Assembly: GCF_039542385.1 (NCBI RefSeq)
Contig: NZ_BAABIA010000001.1
Span: 248,001 to 312,000 of the forward strand
Reading direction: 5' to 3'
DNA: 64,000 bases
From: Prosthecobacter algae
GTDB taxonomy: Bacteria; Verrucomicrobiota; Verrucomicrobiia; Verrucomicrobiales; Verrucomicrobiaceae
Shown here: positions 17,924 to 27,246 of the stretch, piece by piece
Numbering within the stretch: position 1 is the stretch's first letter
How the letters are laid out: every line of letters starts with the position of its first letter
The notes under the pieces: generated by a model
Seen by the model: only the letters and a program-made list of their open reading frames with translations
The model's database searches: none
What the model was told of the DNA's origin: nothing
Translations under genes and position numbers: made by a program

Positions 17924-19294
17924 TCACCAAAGATCAATCGGCGCGTGGGTCTCCGGCCGGATGATTTCGGTGTCGCGGTTCAGGGTCTCTGCAAAACGGG
18001 CGCTGAACCACGCTTGGGAAGGTTCTTCGCCGTGCACCATAAGCAGCTTTTTAGGCTTCACCTTTTCCACGTACTCGGCGATCTGCTCACGGGTGGCGTG
18101 GGCGCTGAGGTCAAAGCTTTCGATGCGGGCATGCAGCTCGACGGCTGGCAGGTCGGCCGAGAGCTTGATCTTCTCACCCGCCTTCGCCGTACGCAGGCGA
18201 TAGCCTGGGGAGAGGGGATCGGTGTAACCCACAAAAGCGACGGCATTGCGCGGGTTATCAATGAACTTGTTCGCGAAGGAGTTCGAAGTCGTGCCTTCCG
18301 TCATCATGCCGCTGGAGAGGGCATAAATGGTGCGGGGCTGGTAATCAATCTGCGGGCGACCTGGGCCGCGTTTGCGGCGCGGTGGCACCAGCATGCTCAC
18401 GTCTTCCAGCAAGCGGAAGCCGGGGTAGTTGCGGCGCACACGGTCCGCATAGTGATCATAGAGTACAGTCACTTTGGTGCCCAGACCACCGATTCGCAGC
18501 GGCATTTCAGGGATGAGACCTTCCTCACGCAGCTCATGCAGCATCAGCATCACTTCCTGGGTTTTGCCCAGGGCAAAGACCGGGATGAGGACGGAACCAT
18601 TGGCATCAAACGTTTCACGGATCAGCGCGGCGAGACGCTCCTTTTCACCTTTGCGGCTGTAGTCGGCAGGCCGTTCATAGGTGCCGCGGGTCGTTTCCAC
18701 CACCAGCACATCAATGCCTTCGGTGGGGAAATCTGCAGCGCGGGTGATGGTTTGGTTCTCGAAATTCACATCGCCTGTGTAAAACAGACTGCTGCCATTC
18801 TGCCGGATCATGATCCCTGCGGAGCCCATGATGTGGCCAGCATCGTGAAAGCTGGCCATGAGATCGCTGTTAGGCACCTCAAACGGGCGCTCCAGGTCAC
18901 GATACACATATTGGGCACGGTTTTCATCCAGCTCACGGTGGGTGAAAAGCGGGTATTCATGGATGCTTTGCTCCTCACGCTGGGAGGTCATCACATTCAC
19001 CGAGTTGTGCAGCATGGCGCTGGTGATCTCCCCCGTCGGCTCCGTCATGAACACCGGACTCTTTGGCTGCTTGCGCATCAGAACCGGCAGCGCGCCGATG
19101 TGATCATGGTGAGCGTGGGTAATGAAAAGGGCATCTGCCGTCTCATGCGGCAGGGCGCCAAAGTCTGGCAGAGCATTGAAACCCACCTCTTTCGGGTGCA
19201 TCCCGGCGTCCAGGACGACTCGATTTTTACCGGACTCGAGAAGGTAGCAGTTGGCCCCGATCTCGCGGCGGCGGGTAAGATTACGGAAACGCAT
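17924..19294 (-). CDS. MBL-fold/beta-CASP RNA-processing nuclease-like protein
   Basis: 456 residues. The ATG at 19294 is chosen (MRFRNLTRRREIGANCYLLE); upstream in-frame codons would add an unrelated leader. The metallo-beta-lactamase metal motif is THAHHDHIG, followed by HDAGHIMGSAG, YTGDVNFE and, in the C-terminal part, LSAHATREQ and MVHGE. The beta-CASP cap has VLIPVFALGKTQE and SSGMMTEG. This matches CPSF-like/RNase J-like exonucleases and endonucleases that act on RNA. It is convergent with the aminopeptidase and downstream of gpmI on the same strand, separated by 245 bp, so it is probably transcribed on its own. Confidence 0.85.
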   Translation of the reverse strand: MRFRNLTRRREIGANCYLLESGKNRVVLDAGMHPKEVGFNALPDFGALPHETADALFITHAHHDHIGALPVLMRKQPKSPVFMTEPTGEITSAMLHNSVNVMTSQREEQSIHEYPLFTHRELDENRAQYVYRDLERPFEVPNSDLMASFHDAGHIMGSAGIMIRQNGSSLFYTGDVNFENQTITRAADFPTEGIDVLVVETTRGTYERPADYSRKGEKERLAALIRETFDANGSVLIPVFALGKTQEVMLMLHELREEGLIPEMPLRIGGLGTKVTVLYDHYADRVRRNYPGFRLLEDVSMLVPPRRKRGPGRPQIDYQPRTIYALSSGMMTEGTTSNSFANKFIDNPRNAVAFVGYTDPLSPGYRLRTAKAGEKIKLSADLPAVELHARIESFDLSAHATREQIAEYVEKVKPKKLLMVHGEEPSQAWFSARFAETLNRDTEIIRPETHAPIDLW

Positions 19295-19485
19295 GTGTTC
19301 GTTTGAAAAGAGACGTAGGGAAGGGGCGAAGCTAGGGGCATGTGGCGAAACTGCAAGCCTTGAGACGCCTAACATTGCAGGCCAACTCAAACCCGAGTCG
19401 CTTCATTGTCGGGCAAAGTGCAATCACAGGGAACGAAGACAGTACGCGTCTCGGCGGTGATTCGACCACCTGTAAACGACATTTT

Positions 19486-19525
19486 CCCCAACTTTCCGCC
19501 TAGTTTTAAGGCGGAAAGTGGGGGG
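19486..19525. repeat. GC-rich hairpin between gpmI and the beta-CASP gene
   Basis: A 15-bp inverted repeat with one mismatch (core ACTTTCCGCC / GGCGGAAAGT, flanked by CCCC/GGGG) with a 9-nt loop lies 15 bp past the gpmI stop. Neither strand has a T run after the stem, so it is a possible factor-dependent terminator or 3'-end stabiliser. The remaining DNA from 19295 to 19485 shows no other clear feature; it should carry the promoter of the beta-CASP gene. Confidence 0.5.
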
Positions 19526-19539
19526 ATGCCGTCACCGAA

Positions 19540-21090
19540 TTACTTTCGGGCGATCAAGGATTCACCTGTCATTTCCGCAGGTTGGGCCACCCCCAGCATG
19601 TCCAGCAGGGTCGGGGCAATGTCAGCCAGTTTGCCGTTTTTCACGGTGTAATTGGCGGCATCGGCAGCCACATAGATGCCATGGACCAGATTGGTAGTGT
19701 GGGCGGTGTTCGGGCTGCCATCAGGATTGCGCATCAGTTCGCAGTTGCCGTGGTCGGCGGTGATGAAGAGCTTGCCACCCAGTTCCAGCACTTTTTCGAC
19801 GATCAGCTTCACGCCAAAGTCGATCGTCTCACAGGCATGGATCCCGGCAGGCACCACGCCGGTGTGGCCCACCATGTCGGGGTTCGCGAAGTTCATGATC
19901 ACCGCATCGTAGTTTTCCAGCCGGCGCAGGACTTCAAAGGTGAGGTCCGGGGCGCTCATCTGCGGTTTTTTGTCGTAGGTGGGCACTTCCTTCGGGCTGA
20001 TGGCCAGATAGCGGTCCTCGCCAGGATTCGGTTCCTCCACCCCGCTGTTAAAGAAGAAGGTCACGTGCGGGTACTTCTCCGTTTCAGCCGCCCGCAGTTG
20101 GGTCAGCCCGGCGGCGGCGATGATCTGGCCCAGGTTGTTGCTGAGGCTTTCAGGGCCAAAGATGACGCGACAGCCTAGGGCATAGTAAGTCGCGTCATAT
20201 TCCGTCAGGGTGTAGTAATTCACCAGCGGGTGGACTTCGCGGTCAAAGCCCTCAAACCCAGTCTTCAAAAAGGCGTCGCTCAACTGGCGGGCACGGTCGG
20301 CGCGGAAGTTGAACCAGACGATGACGTCCCCATCGCGGATACGCTGCTCATCGGCATGGGAGAAAATCATGGGCAGCAGGAACTCATCGCCGCGTGGGTC
20401 CAGATCATAGGCCGCGCGAATGGCGGTGTGGGGCGCATCGCTGCGTTTTTCACCCCGGCCCAGCACGATGGCGTCCCAGGCCAGCTTGTTGCGGTCCCAG
20501 CGGGTGTCGCGGTCCATGGCGTAGTAACGACCGATCACAGTGGCGATCTTGGCCCCGCTAAAGGTCAGGTCCGTTTCCAGCTTGGCCACATAGGCGGCGC
20601 CGCCTTTCGGGTCGGTATCGCGGCCATCGGTGATGGCGTGTACCATGATGTCATCCACGCCCGCCATTTTGGCGGAGTTGCACAGGGCGACGAGGTGCTC
20701 CTGGTGGGAGTGTACCCCTCCATCGCTGATGAGCCCCATGAAATGCAGACGCTTACCTTTGGCTTTATGGAAGGCTTCTACCAAGGCTGGCATGGTGGCC
20801 AGCTCGCCATCGCGGATGCTTTTGTTGATTCGGGTCAGGTCCTGGTACACCACGCGCCCGGCACCCAGATTCAGGTGGCCGACTTCGCTGTTGCCCATCT
20901 GGCCGTCCGGCAGGCCCACATCTTCGCCACTGGCGCTCACGGTGCCGCGCGGGTAGGTGGCGTAGAGGTGATCGTGAAACGGAGTGCGTGCCAGCAGGGT
21001 AGCATCGCCATTCGCTTCAGCTTGCGCTTTGCCGCCGGGATTGATGCCCCAGCCATCACGGATAATCAGAACAACAGGTTTTTTGGCCAT
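19540..21090 (-). CDS. gpmI: 2,3-bisphosphoglycerate-independent phosphoglycerate mutase
   Basis: 516 residues, the usual length for GpmI. Asp12 in LIIRDGWG and the catalytic Ser68 in GQMGNSEVGHLNLGAGR are in place, followed by ISDGGVHSHQEH and ITDGRDTDPKG. The C-terminal alkaline-phosphatase-like metal motifs NFANPDMVGHTG and ITADHGNCE are also present. It interconverts 3- and 2-phosphoglycerate in glycolysis and gluconeogenesis using two Mn ions. The start has a good ribosome site (AAGGAAT 4 bp before ATG). It is divergent from the DapA-like gene across a 96-bp promoter gap. Confidence 0.97.
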   Translation of the reverse strand: MAKKPVVLIIRDGWGINPGGKAQAEANGDATLLARTPFHDHLYATYPRGTVSASGEDVGLPDGQMGNSEVGHLNLGAGRVVYQDLTRINKSIRDGELATMPALVEAFHKAKGKRLHFMGLISDGGVHSHQEHLVALCNSAKMAGVDDIMVHAITDGRDTDPKGGAAYVAKLETDLTFSGAKIATVIGRYYAMDRDTRWDRNKLAWDAIVLGRGEKRSDAPHTAIRAAYDLDPRGDEFLLPMIFSHADEQRIRDGDVIVWFNFRADRARQLSDAFLKTGFEGFDREVHPLVNYYTLTEYDATYYALGCRVIFGPESLSNNLGQIIAAAGLTQLRAAETEKYPHVTFFFNSGVEEPNPGEDRYLAISPKEVPTYDKKPQMSAPDLTFEVLRRLENYDAVIMNFANPDMVGHTGVVPAGIHACETIDFGVKLIVEKVLELGGKLFITADHGNCELMRNPDGSPNTAHTTNLVHGIYVAADAANYTVKNGKLADIAPTLLDMLGVAQPAEMTGESLIARK

Positions 21091-21186
21091 AAGAATTCCT
21101 TCTCATCCGTCAGAATCACCGATTCTGCAACCTCGGGTGATTCTAGTTGACCTCTGGCCTGCCACCTCTTTCCTGCGCGACACTTC

Positions 21187-22101
21187 ATGAAGACCACGCC
21201 TGTCACCACCGCCGACCTCCGCAGCTCCGTCATCGCCGTCCCGCCGCTGTGCCGGAATGCGGACCTCAGTCTCAGCCGTGAGGAGAACAAAAAGCTGATC
21301 GACCACATGTACGCGGGTGGCATCCGCACCCTGCTTTATGGCGGCAATGCGAATCTCTACAACATCGCCATCTCCGAATACGACGCTCTGCTCTCCATGC
21401 TCACAGATCTCGCCCCGGCCGATCTCTGGATGGTGCCTAGCATCGGGCCGATGTACGGCACGGCGATGGACCAGGCAGCCATCCTGAAGGATCACAAGTT
21501 CCCGACAGCCATGCTGCTGCCGACTCTTTTCCCTTCCAAGCCTGCGGGTGTGGCCACGGCCATCCGCCATCTGGTGGAAAAAGCAGGCATGAAGCTGGTG
21601 CTCTACATCAAGGACGAATCCTACATCACCCCGGAACACGCGGCAGAGCTCGTCAATGATGGCCTCATTTCCTGGATCAAATACGCCGTGGTGAAGCCTA
21701 ACCCGGCCGATGACCTTTACCTCACCAAGCTGGTCTCCCTGGTGAACCCAGACCTGATCGTCAGCGGCATTGGCGAGCAGCCTGCCATCATCCATCTGCG
21801 CGATTTCGGCATTACCGGCTTCACCGCAGGCTGCGTCTGCGTCGCTCCACGCCTCAGCATGGATCTCCTCCGCGCCATTGACGCCAAGGACTACGACCGC
21901 GCCGAGCAGATCCGCGAGATCTTCCTGCCTCTGGAAGACCAGCGCAATGCCCACAGTCCCATTCTGGTCCTGCACCACGCCGTCGCCCTCGCAGGCATCG
22001 CCAAAACCGGCCCCGTCCTGCCTCTGCTCACTGAGCTGCCAGATGAACTCCTCCCCGGCATCGAAAAAGCCGCGAAGGACCTGTTGGTGAACGCGGCGTG
22101 A
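21187..22101 (+). CDS. Dihydrodipicolinate synthase/N-acetylneuraminate lyase family aldolase
   Basis: 304 residues, a single TIM barrel of typical length. The Schiff-base lysine is Lys165 in WIKYAVV and the catalytic tyrosine is Tyr140 in LVLYIKDE. The usual GTTGE-type substrate loop is replaced by LLYGGNANLYNI, so it is unlikely to be the housekeeping DapA. It more likely acts on a sugar-acid or other 2-keto acid. Cytoplasmic. It is alone on its strand and ends in a hairpin shared with the convergent cysteine desulfurase gene. Confidence 0.8.
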   Translation: MKTTPVTTADLRSSVIAVPPLCRNADLSLSREENKKLIDHMYAGGIRTLLYGGNANLYNIAISEYDALLSMLTDLAPADLWMVPSIGPMYGTAMDQAAILKDHKFPTAMLLPTLFPSKPAGVATAIRHLVEKAGMKLVLYIKDESYITPEHAAELVNDGLISWIKYAVVKPNPADDLYLTKLVSLVNPDLIVSGIGEQPAIIHLRDFGITGFTAGCVCVAPRLSMDLLRAIDAKDYDRAEQIREIFLPLEDQRNAHSPILVLHHAVALAGIAKTGPVLPLLTELPDELLPGIEKAAKDLLVNAA

Positions 22102-22137
22102 GTCGCTGGCCTGCGCCCCAGAAAAAAGTCACTCAAG

Positions 22138-22197
22138 ACCAAGAAGTCTTTCTCCACGGTGCTAACAGCATCGGAAAGCTTCTTGGTTCTTTGTTTT
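22138..22197. terminator. Probable bidirectional terminator between convergent genes
   Basis: An extended inverted repeat (ACCAAGAAG-t-CTTTC at 22138–22152, matched by GAAAGCTTCTTGGT at 22174–22187, one bulge) is followed on the plus strand by TCTTTGTTTTG. It lies between the DapA-like gene and the cysteine desulfurase gene, which face each other. Confidence 0.55.
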
Positions 22198-22247
22198 GAA
22201 TATTGTTAGCCGGTTGGATTGATCTTTAGCCCTCACGGGAAAGGCTA

Positions 22248-23393
22248 TCATTGCGGCCTGCCACCCGCATCCAGCTCCGCCCCGACTTCTGAAAAGGCGG
22301 CAGTAAGTGCCTGCCAGTCCTCCGCCGAGGTGTCGGGGCCGCTGCTGACCCGAACGACTCGCTTCAACTCCTCCCAACTGGCCCCGAGGGCCTGAACCAC
22401 GACGGAGGATCCTTCTTTGCCAGAGCTGCAGGCGGATCCAGTGGAGATGGCGAAACCACGCCGGGTAAGGCGGGTGAGCCATTTGAGGTTGTCGTGTCGG
22501 GGCATCACCAACAACGAAGTGTTGCTAAGGCGGGAAGCCTTTTCAGAGATCACGCGCAGCCCAGGAAAGGCAGCTTTCATTTCAGCCTCAAAGCTGCCGC
22601 GGTGCTGGCTTTGAGCCTGTTGAGCGGCTTTGATATTCTCAGTAGCAGTCTCAAGGGCAGCGACCATGGCAGCGATGGCGGGGTAGTTTTCAGTCCCTGC
22701 GCGGCGGCTGTTTTCCTGCGGGCCACCGTGCAGGAGGGGAAAGCTTTCTTCCGCATCAGCCAGGATGAGAAAGCCGATGCCTTTGGGCCCACCAAATTTA
22801 TGGGCGCTGCCGGTGAGGTAATCACAAGTGCCGATCTGGCCTGCGGGCTGCTTGCCGATCCACTGGGCGGCATCACTGTGGAAGCGCGCGCCGGATTCGC
22901 GGCAGATTTCCAACAGTTCCTCCCAGGGCTGGAGCACGCCGCTTTCATTGTTGGCAGCCATCAGGGAAACCAGGGCAGGGGAATGCTGCTGAAGAATTCC
23001 TTGCAACACTTCTGGTTGGACCACGCCCTGATCATCCACGGGGATTTCGATCACGCGTCCCCGGCCAAGCCAAGCACGCGCGGCCTCGCGGACGCTGGGG
23101 TGTTCAATCGCAGAAATGGCCACGACCCCATCCGCAGGGAGGCATTTCGAAAGCCCGGCAAATAAGGTGTTGTTAGACTCGGTCGCGCCGGAGGTGAAGA
23201 CCACGCGCTCAGGCTCCACGCCCAGGAGATCGGCGAACTGTTCGCGTGCTGCTTCCAGAGCCTGACTGGTGAGACCTGCCTCACGATAAAGACTGGAGGC
23301 ATTGTGCCAATGCTGATCACTGGCCCGCAACCAGGCCGCGCGGGCCGCCGGGGACAGGGGCGTGGTAGCGTTGTAGTCGAAGTAAGCAGGCAC
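22248..23393 (-). CDS. Cysteine desulfurase family protein (NifS/IscS-like)
   Basis: 381 residues, class V PLP aminotransferase fold. It begins with the family signature YFDYNATTPLSP. The PLP-stacking His98 (AIEHPSV), Lys199 for the Schiff base (GSAHKFGGPKG) and Cys322 on the mobile loop (STGSACSSGKEG) are all present, so it should be an active desulfurase delivering persulfide for Fe–S clusters or thio-cofactors. No IscU, IscA or other cluster-assembly gene is adjacent. Divergent from the Gfo/Idh/MocA gene. The fragment at the right edge of the window may belong to another class V enzyme. Confidence 0.88.
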   Translation of the reverse strand: MPAYFDYNATTPLSPAARAAWLRASDQHWHNASSLYREAGLTSQALEAAREQFADLLGVEPERVVFTSGATESNNTLFAGLSKCLPADGVVAISAIEHPSVREAARAWLGRGRVIEIPVDDQGVVQPEVLQGILQQHSPALVSLMAANNESGVLQPWEELLEICRESGARFHSDAAQWIGKQPAGQIGTCDYLTGSAHKFGGPKGIGFLILADAEESFPLLHGGPQENSRRAGTENYPAIAAMVAALETATENIKAAQQAQSQHRGSFEAEMKAAFPGLRVISEKASRLSNTSLLVMPRHDNLKWLTRLTRRGFAISTGSACSSGKEGSSVVVQALGASWEELKRVVRVSSGPDTSAEDWQALTAAFSEVGAELDAGGRPQ

Positions 23394-23530
23394 AGTGGAG
23401 GTGTAGCATTCCTACACAGGGAATGCCAGGTTTGCCAGTATCTTCGAGCCTCAGAGCCTCTGTTAGGCATGTCCGATCGGGCCTAAAAGTTGACCGACAA
23501 ACAGCAGACGATTTTCGGTATAAAGTCTCC

Positions 23531-24823
23531 ATGAATCGTCGCTCCTCGCTTAAGACCATCCTCGCTACGGGCATCGCCCCCTGGATTGTACCCGCGCATG
23601 TGCTGCGTTCGCAGACTGCTCCTTCGAACAAAATCACCCTGGGGGTCATCGGTTGCGGGTCTCAGGGCATGGTGGACCTGCGCGCCTTCTTAAACCACGA
23701 CGATGTACGCGTGGTGGCGCTCTGCGACGTGAACCGCAAGAACATCGAGAAAGCCAATGGCTACTACCTCAAGGAAAAATATGGCAAGGCCGATGCCCGC
23801 GTGTATTCAGACTTCCGGGAACTCAATCGAGATCCCGGGGTGGATGCGGTGCTGATGGCGCTGCCAGTGCACTGGCACAGCATTCCCTCGGCGGATGCCG
23901 TTCTGAACGGTAAGCACATCTACCATGAAAAACCCATGGCCTTGTCCTTGCAGGAGTCCAAGCTGGTGCGCGCGGCCGTGAAGAAGATGGGGGTGACCTT
24001 TCAGTTCGGGACCCAGCAGCGTTCGGATTTAAAATTCCGCTGGGCGGCGGAGCTGGCTCAAAATGGCCGATTGGGCAAATTGCGCGAGATTCAGGTAGGC
24101 GTACCCGGTGGAAAAACGGCTCCAGTTTGGTCCGAGCAACCCGTGCCTGAGCATGTGGACTGGGATCGCTGGGTAGGCCCGGCACCGATGTCATCCTTCC
24201 ATGAAGAAAAACTGAAGCGTGACAATCACGAAAACATCCGTGCCTTTTCCCTGGGCATGATTTCCTGTTGGGGCATCCACCATCTGGACATCGCCCAGTG
24301 GGGCAATGGCACAGATCATTCCGGGCCAGTCAGCGTTGAAGGCAGCGCCCTTTATCCGGAGTCAGGCGGGTGCGATACCGCACTCTCCTGGCAGGTGCGT
24401 TTTGAATACGCCGCTGCGGCTCCCATCCTCTTTGCCAATGAAAGCGCGGAAGTGGCGCATGGGGCGCGATTCATCGGTGAAAAAGGCTGGGTCCATGTAA
24501 AACGAGGCGTCATCACGGCCAGTAATCCCGAGCTACTTCGAGACCCCGCCAACAAAGTGGGTGCCATGCCGATCAAACTGCCCGTGAGCCTGGAGCACAC
24601 TCGCAATTTTGTGGATGCCATCCAGGGGAAGACCAAGACCATCTGCGACATCGAAACCGCTCTACGTAGTGACACCCTGCCTCAGCTCGCCTCCATCTGT
24701 CTCAAGACGCAGCGCAAGTTGACGTGGAATCCGGAGAAGGAAGACTTTGGTGCCGATCAAGAGGCCAATCGACTGATGCAGTGCCGTGAATTGCGTGGCG
24801 ATTGGAAACTGCCTGTGGTTTAG
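23531..24823 (+). CDS. Exported Gfo/Idh/MocA-family oxidoreductase
   Basis: 430 residues. The ATG at 23531 begins an export signal (MNRRSSLKTILATGIAPWIVPAHVL) with a twin-arginine-like start. The Rossmann motif GVIGCGSQGM is at about 40, and the family Lys in HEKPMALS (about residue 140) is the usual catalytic EKP motif. The C-terminal alpha/beta domain includes GIHHLDIAQW. These enzymes use tightly bound NAD(P) on sugars or sugar acids. Tat-exported versions are abundant in Planctomycetes and Verrucomicrobia. A FAD oxidoreductase gene, also Tat-type, follows after 67 bp, and the two may act together. Confidence 0.88.
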   Translation: MNRRSSLKTILATGIAPWIVPAHVLRSQTAPSNKITLGVIGCGSQGMVDLRAFLNHDDVRVVALCDVNRKNIEKANGYYLKEKYGKADARVYSDFRELNRDPGVDAVLMALPVHWHSIPSADAVLNGKHIYHEKPMALSLQESKLVRAAVKKMGVTFQFGTQQRSDLKFRWAAELAQNGRLGKLREIQVGVPGGKTAPVWSEQPVPEHVDWDRWVGPAPMSSFHEEKLKRDNHENIRAFSLGMISCWGIHHLDIAQWGNGTDHSGPVSVEGSALYPESGGCDTALSWQVRFEYAAAAPILFANESAEVAHGARFIGEKGWVHVKRGVITASNPELLRDPANKVGAMPIKLPVSLEHTRNFVDAIQGKTKTICDIETALRSDTLPQLASICLKTQRKLTWNPEKEDFGADQEANRLMQCRELRGDWKLPVV

Positions 24824-24890
24824 GGCATGCCCAGGCGAGGAAAACCTTTGGTAAAACGCAGGTGCGTGGCAGCGTTTGTCATATCCTGCC

Positions 24891-26324
24891 ATGTCTGACC
24901 TCACTTCCTCCTCCGATTTTAAACGTCGCGCCTTTCTTCGTGCTGCCCTTTCCGGGGCCATTCTGCCGACTGGACTGACGCTGGCCGCAGAGGAGGGGGA
25001 AGCCAAACCGGGCGTTTTTCAGGAGCCTGCCCATGAACTGCCTCTGGTGCAGGATGCAGATGTCATCGTCTGCGGTGCAGGGCCTGCTGGGGTGACGGCG
25101 GCCATTACGGCTGCACGGGCGGGAGCACGTGTGCGCCTGTTTGAATGGCGTGGCTGCCTGGGCGGGGTGTGGACAGCGGGGCTGCTGGGTTATTTTCTCG
25201 ACTTTAACAAACCGGGTTTCGCTAAGGAATTGCGCGATAAACTGGACGCACGAGGAGCTCGAGCGAATTCCACCAGCACCTCCCGGTTCTGTTATGATCC
25301 CGAGGCTTTGAAGCAACTGCTGGAGGAACTTTGTGTGGAGGCGGGCGTGAAATTCCAGCTCCATACCCGCGTGGCAGCCGCTTTTAAAGAAGGTCGTCGC
25401 CTAACCACGATTGTGACAGAGTCCAAATCCGGTCGCCAAGCCTGGACCGCCCCCATTTTCATTGATGCCACCGGTGATGGCGACCTGGGAGCACAGGCTG
25501 GCTGCCAGTTTGAAATCGGCGAGGCCGCCGAGTGTCCCTGCCAGCCCATGTCGCTGAATGCTCTGCTGATGGTGAAGGATGTCGAGCAGATGCGGGAGTT
25601 TGTCCGCTTCGGTGTGCCTAAGCCTGATGAGAACAAAGATGCGGATAAGAAAAAGCTCATCAAGGAAACCATCGCCAGCACGGGGCATTTCCCTTCCTAT
25701 GCAGGGGCCACGCTGTGGCATGTGCATGGCAATCTGGTGTTTGCCATGTTTAATCATGAGTATGGGATTAAGCCCTGGGATGCGGCGGAGATCACTGCCG
25801 CCACGGTGCGGGCTCGCGCGGAGATGCACAAGATGATCAACGGACTGCGCAGCCTCGGGGGAGCATGGGAGGGCGTTCAAATCGTCGCCACGGCGGAACA
25901 AATCGGCGTGCGGGATGGTCGCCGCATCGTGGGCCGTTATGCGGTGAAGCAGGACGACTTGATTGTGGGTGCCCGCCATGAAGATGGGGTCACCCGGGCC
26001 AGCTTTGGGGTGGATGTCCATGCCACCACGGCGGATCACAATAAGCAGGCACCCATTCATGCCACCAAAATCAAAGTGAAGCCCTATGACATCCCTCTGC
26101 GCGCCATGATCGCCGCCGACGTGGATGGCCTCATGATGGCAGGGCGCTGCATCAGCGGTGACTTCATTTCCCACTCCAGCTATCGGGTGACCGGCAATGC
26201 CGTGGGCATGGGAGAAGGTGCAGGCGTGGTAGCCGCAATTGCTGCCACGTCAAAGCGCCTGCCCCATGAGGTGACGTGGGCTGAGGGGGAGGCCAAGCTA
26301 CGCGAGATGAATCAGCGCGTTTGA
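24891..26324 (+). CDS. Tat-exported FAD-dependent oxidoreductase (paralog 1)
   Basis: 477 residues from the ATG at 24891 (a TTG at 24876 is also in frame). A Tat signal is clear: KRRAFLRAALSGAILPTGL. The FAD Rossmann motif CGAGPAGVTAAI is at 61–72, followed by the FAD-dependent family block GGVWTAGLLG, the FIDATGDGDLG strand and the C-terminal MMAGRCISGDFISHSSYRVTGN motif that closes on FAD. It belongs to the FAD_oxidored family of unknown substrate. A close paralog of the same length lies at 29888–31321. Confidence 0.87.
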   Translation: MSDLTSSSDFKRRAFLRAALSGAILPTGLTLAAEEGEAKPGVFQEPAHELPLVQDADVIVCGAGPAGVTAAITAARAGARVRLFEWRGCLGGVWTAGLLGYFLDFNKPGFAKELRDKLDARGARANSTSTSRFCYDPEALKQLLEELCVEAGVKFQLHTRVAAAFKEGRRLTTIVTESKSGRQAWTAPIFIDATGDGDLGAQAGCQFEIGEAAECPCQPMSLNALLMVKDVEQMREFVRFGVPKPDENKDADKKKLIKETIASTGHFPSYAGATLWHVHGNLVFAMFNHEYGIKPWDAAEITAATVRARAEMHKMINGLRSLGGAWEGVQIVATAEQIGVRDGRRIVGRYAVKQDDLIVGARHEDGVTRASFGVDVHATTADHNKQAPIHATKIKVKPYDIPLRAMIAADVDGLMMAGRCISGDFISHSSYRVTGNAVGMGEGAGVVAAIAATSKRLPHEVTWAEGEAKLREMNQRV

Positions 26325-26359
26325 GATTAGACTTTTAGCCATCAGCAGACCTCTACCCC

Positions 26360-26677
26360 ATGGTTGTTTACATTGATGTTGATGACACCCTGATTCGCAG
26401 TGTGGGAACGAAGCGGATACCCATGGTCGCAATGGTCGAGCATGTGAGGCGACTTAAAGCGGATGGAGCTGAATTGTACCTTTGGAGTGCAGGTGGAGCC
26501 GAATATTGCAAGGAGACTGCTGCTGAGCTCGGGATAACGGATTGTTTCGTCGCCTTCTTACCCAAGCCTCGAATTATGATTGATGATCAAGAGGTGAGGG
26601 AATGGGTTTTCTGCACAACTTACCATCCAGCTTCTTGTGCGGGGCGCTCCCTCGCAGATTATCTAGTGGTAGCATAG
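26360..26677 (+). CDS. Small HAD-superfamily protein
   Basis: 105 residues. HAD motif I is DVDDT (Asp6, Asp8, Thr10); motif II is Ser43 in LYLWSAGG; the Lys69-containing LPKPRIMIDD supplies motifs III and IV. All four key elements are thus present in a minimal, capless core, so a small phosphatase activity is possible. The C-terminus is short and contains three cysteines. The gene starts 36 bp after the FAD oxidoreductase and is visibly less GC-rich than its neighbours, which fits acquisition from elsewhere. Confidence 0.65.
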   Translation: MVVYIDVDDTLIRSVGTKRIPMVAMVEHVRRLKADGAELYLWSAGGAEYCKETAAELGITDCFVAFLPKPRIMIDDQEVREWVFCTTYHPASCAGRSLADYLVVA

Positions 26678-26765
26678 TCTTTGGCTGTGATGAGGCGTTA
26701 GCCTAGATATTCAGCAGCCTGAGGTGATCAATATCCCTCAGACCGTGAACATTGACCGGGTAAGT

Positions 26766-27137
26766 TTAAACCATGCTGTGCAGCCCCAGCACGTTGCCTT
26801 CGGTGTCTTCAAGGATGCCAATGAAACCATGGGGAGGGATGGCGAAACGGTCGCGGATCACCTTGCCTCCGGCCGCTGAGATGCGCGAGAGCACTCCGTC
26901 GAGGTCGCCTTCGACATTGAGGTAAACCATGGAGCCACCAGGGCCGGGATTGCAGCCTTCCATTTTGGTCAGGGCACCGCCGATGCCCTGCATGTTGTCA
27001 TAGGGGAAGATGGCCATCTCGCAGCAGTCCATGCCAGCGTCTTGGAGCTTGGCGTTCAGGATGGTTTCGTAAAAAGCGCGGGCGCGGCTGAGATCGGCGA
27101 CGAAGATTTCGAACCAGTTGATGGCGTTGTTTTTCAT
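26766..27137 (-). CDS. VOC-family (glyoxalase-fold) protein
   Basis: 123 residues made of two beta-alpha-beta-beta-beta modules: NWFEIFVADLSRARAFYETIL at the start and VYLNVEGDLDGVLSRISAAGGKV in the second half, ending GNVLGLHS. This is the common glyoxalase/bleomycin-resistance/dioxygenase fold in a small PhnB-free form. A substrate cannot be inferred. It follows a WYL regulator on the same strand by 109 bp, which may regulate it. Confidence 0.85.
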   Translation of the reverse strand: MKNNAINWFEIFVADLSRARAFYETILNAKLQDAGMDCCEMAIFPYDNMQGIGGALTKMEGCNPGPGGSMVYLNVEGDLDGVLSRISAAGGKVIRDRFAIPPHGFIGILEDTEGNVLGLHSMV

Positions 27138-27246
27138 GGTGTGTGGGATTGGAGTTCAGGCCTGCTGTTTTTGCAGGACACCCACATGAAAGCAGGGGCG
27201 ACTGACAACCCTATGTCAGGAGTGATTCTGAATGACTGAAAAAACT

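Noticed and set aside
17945-19306. A 453-codon plus-strand frame opposite the beta-CASP gene
   Set aside because: The minus strand encodes all metallo-beta-lactamase motifs. The plus-strand product shows only mirror-image composition.
19486-19525. Hairpin after gpmI as an intrinsic terminator
   Set aside because: The stem is strong but neither side has a T tract, so it is listed only as a repeat.
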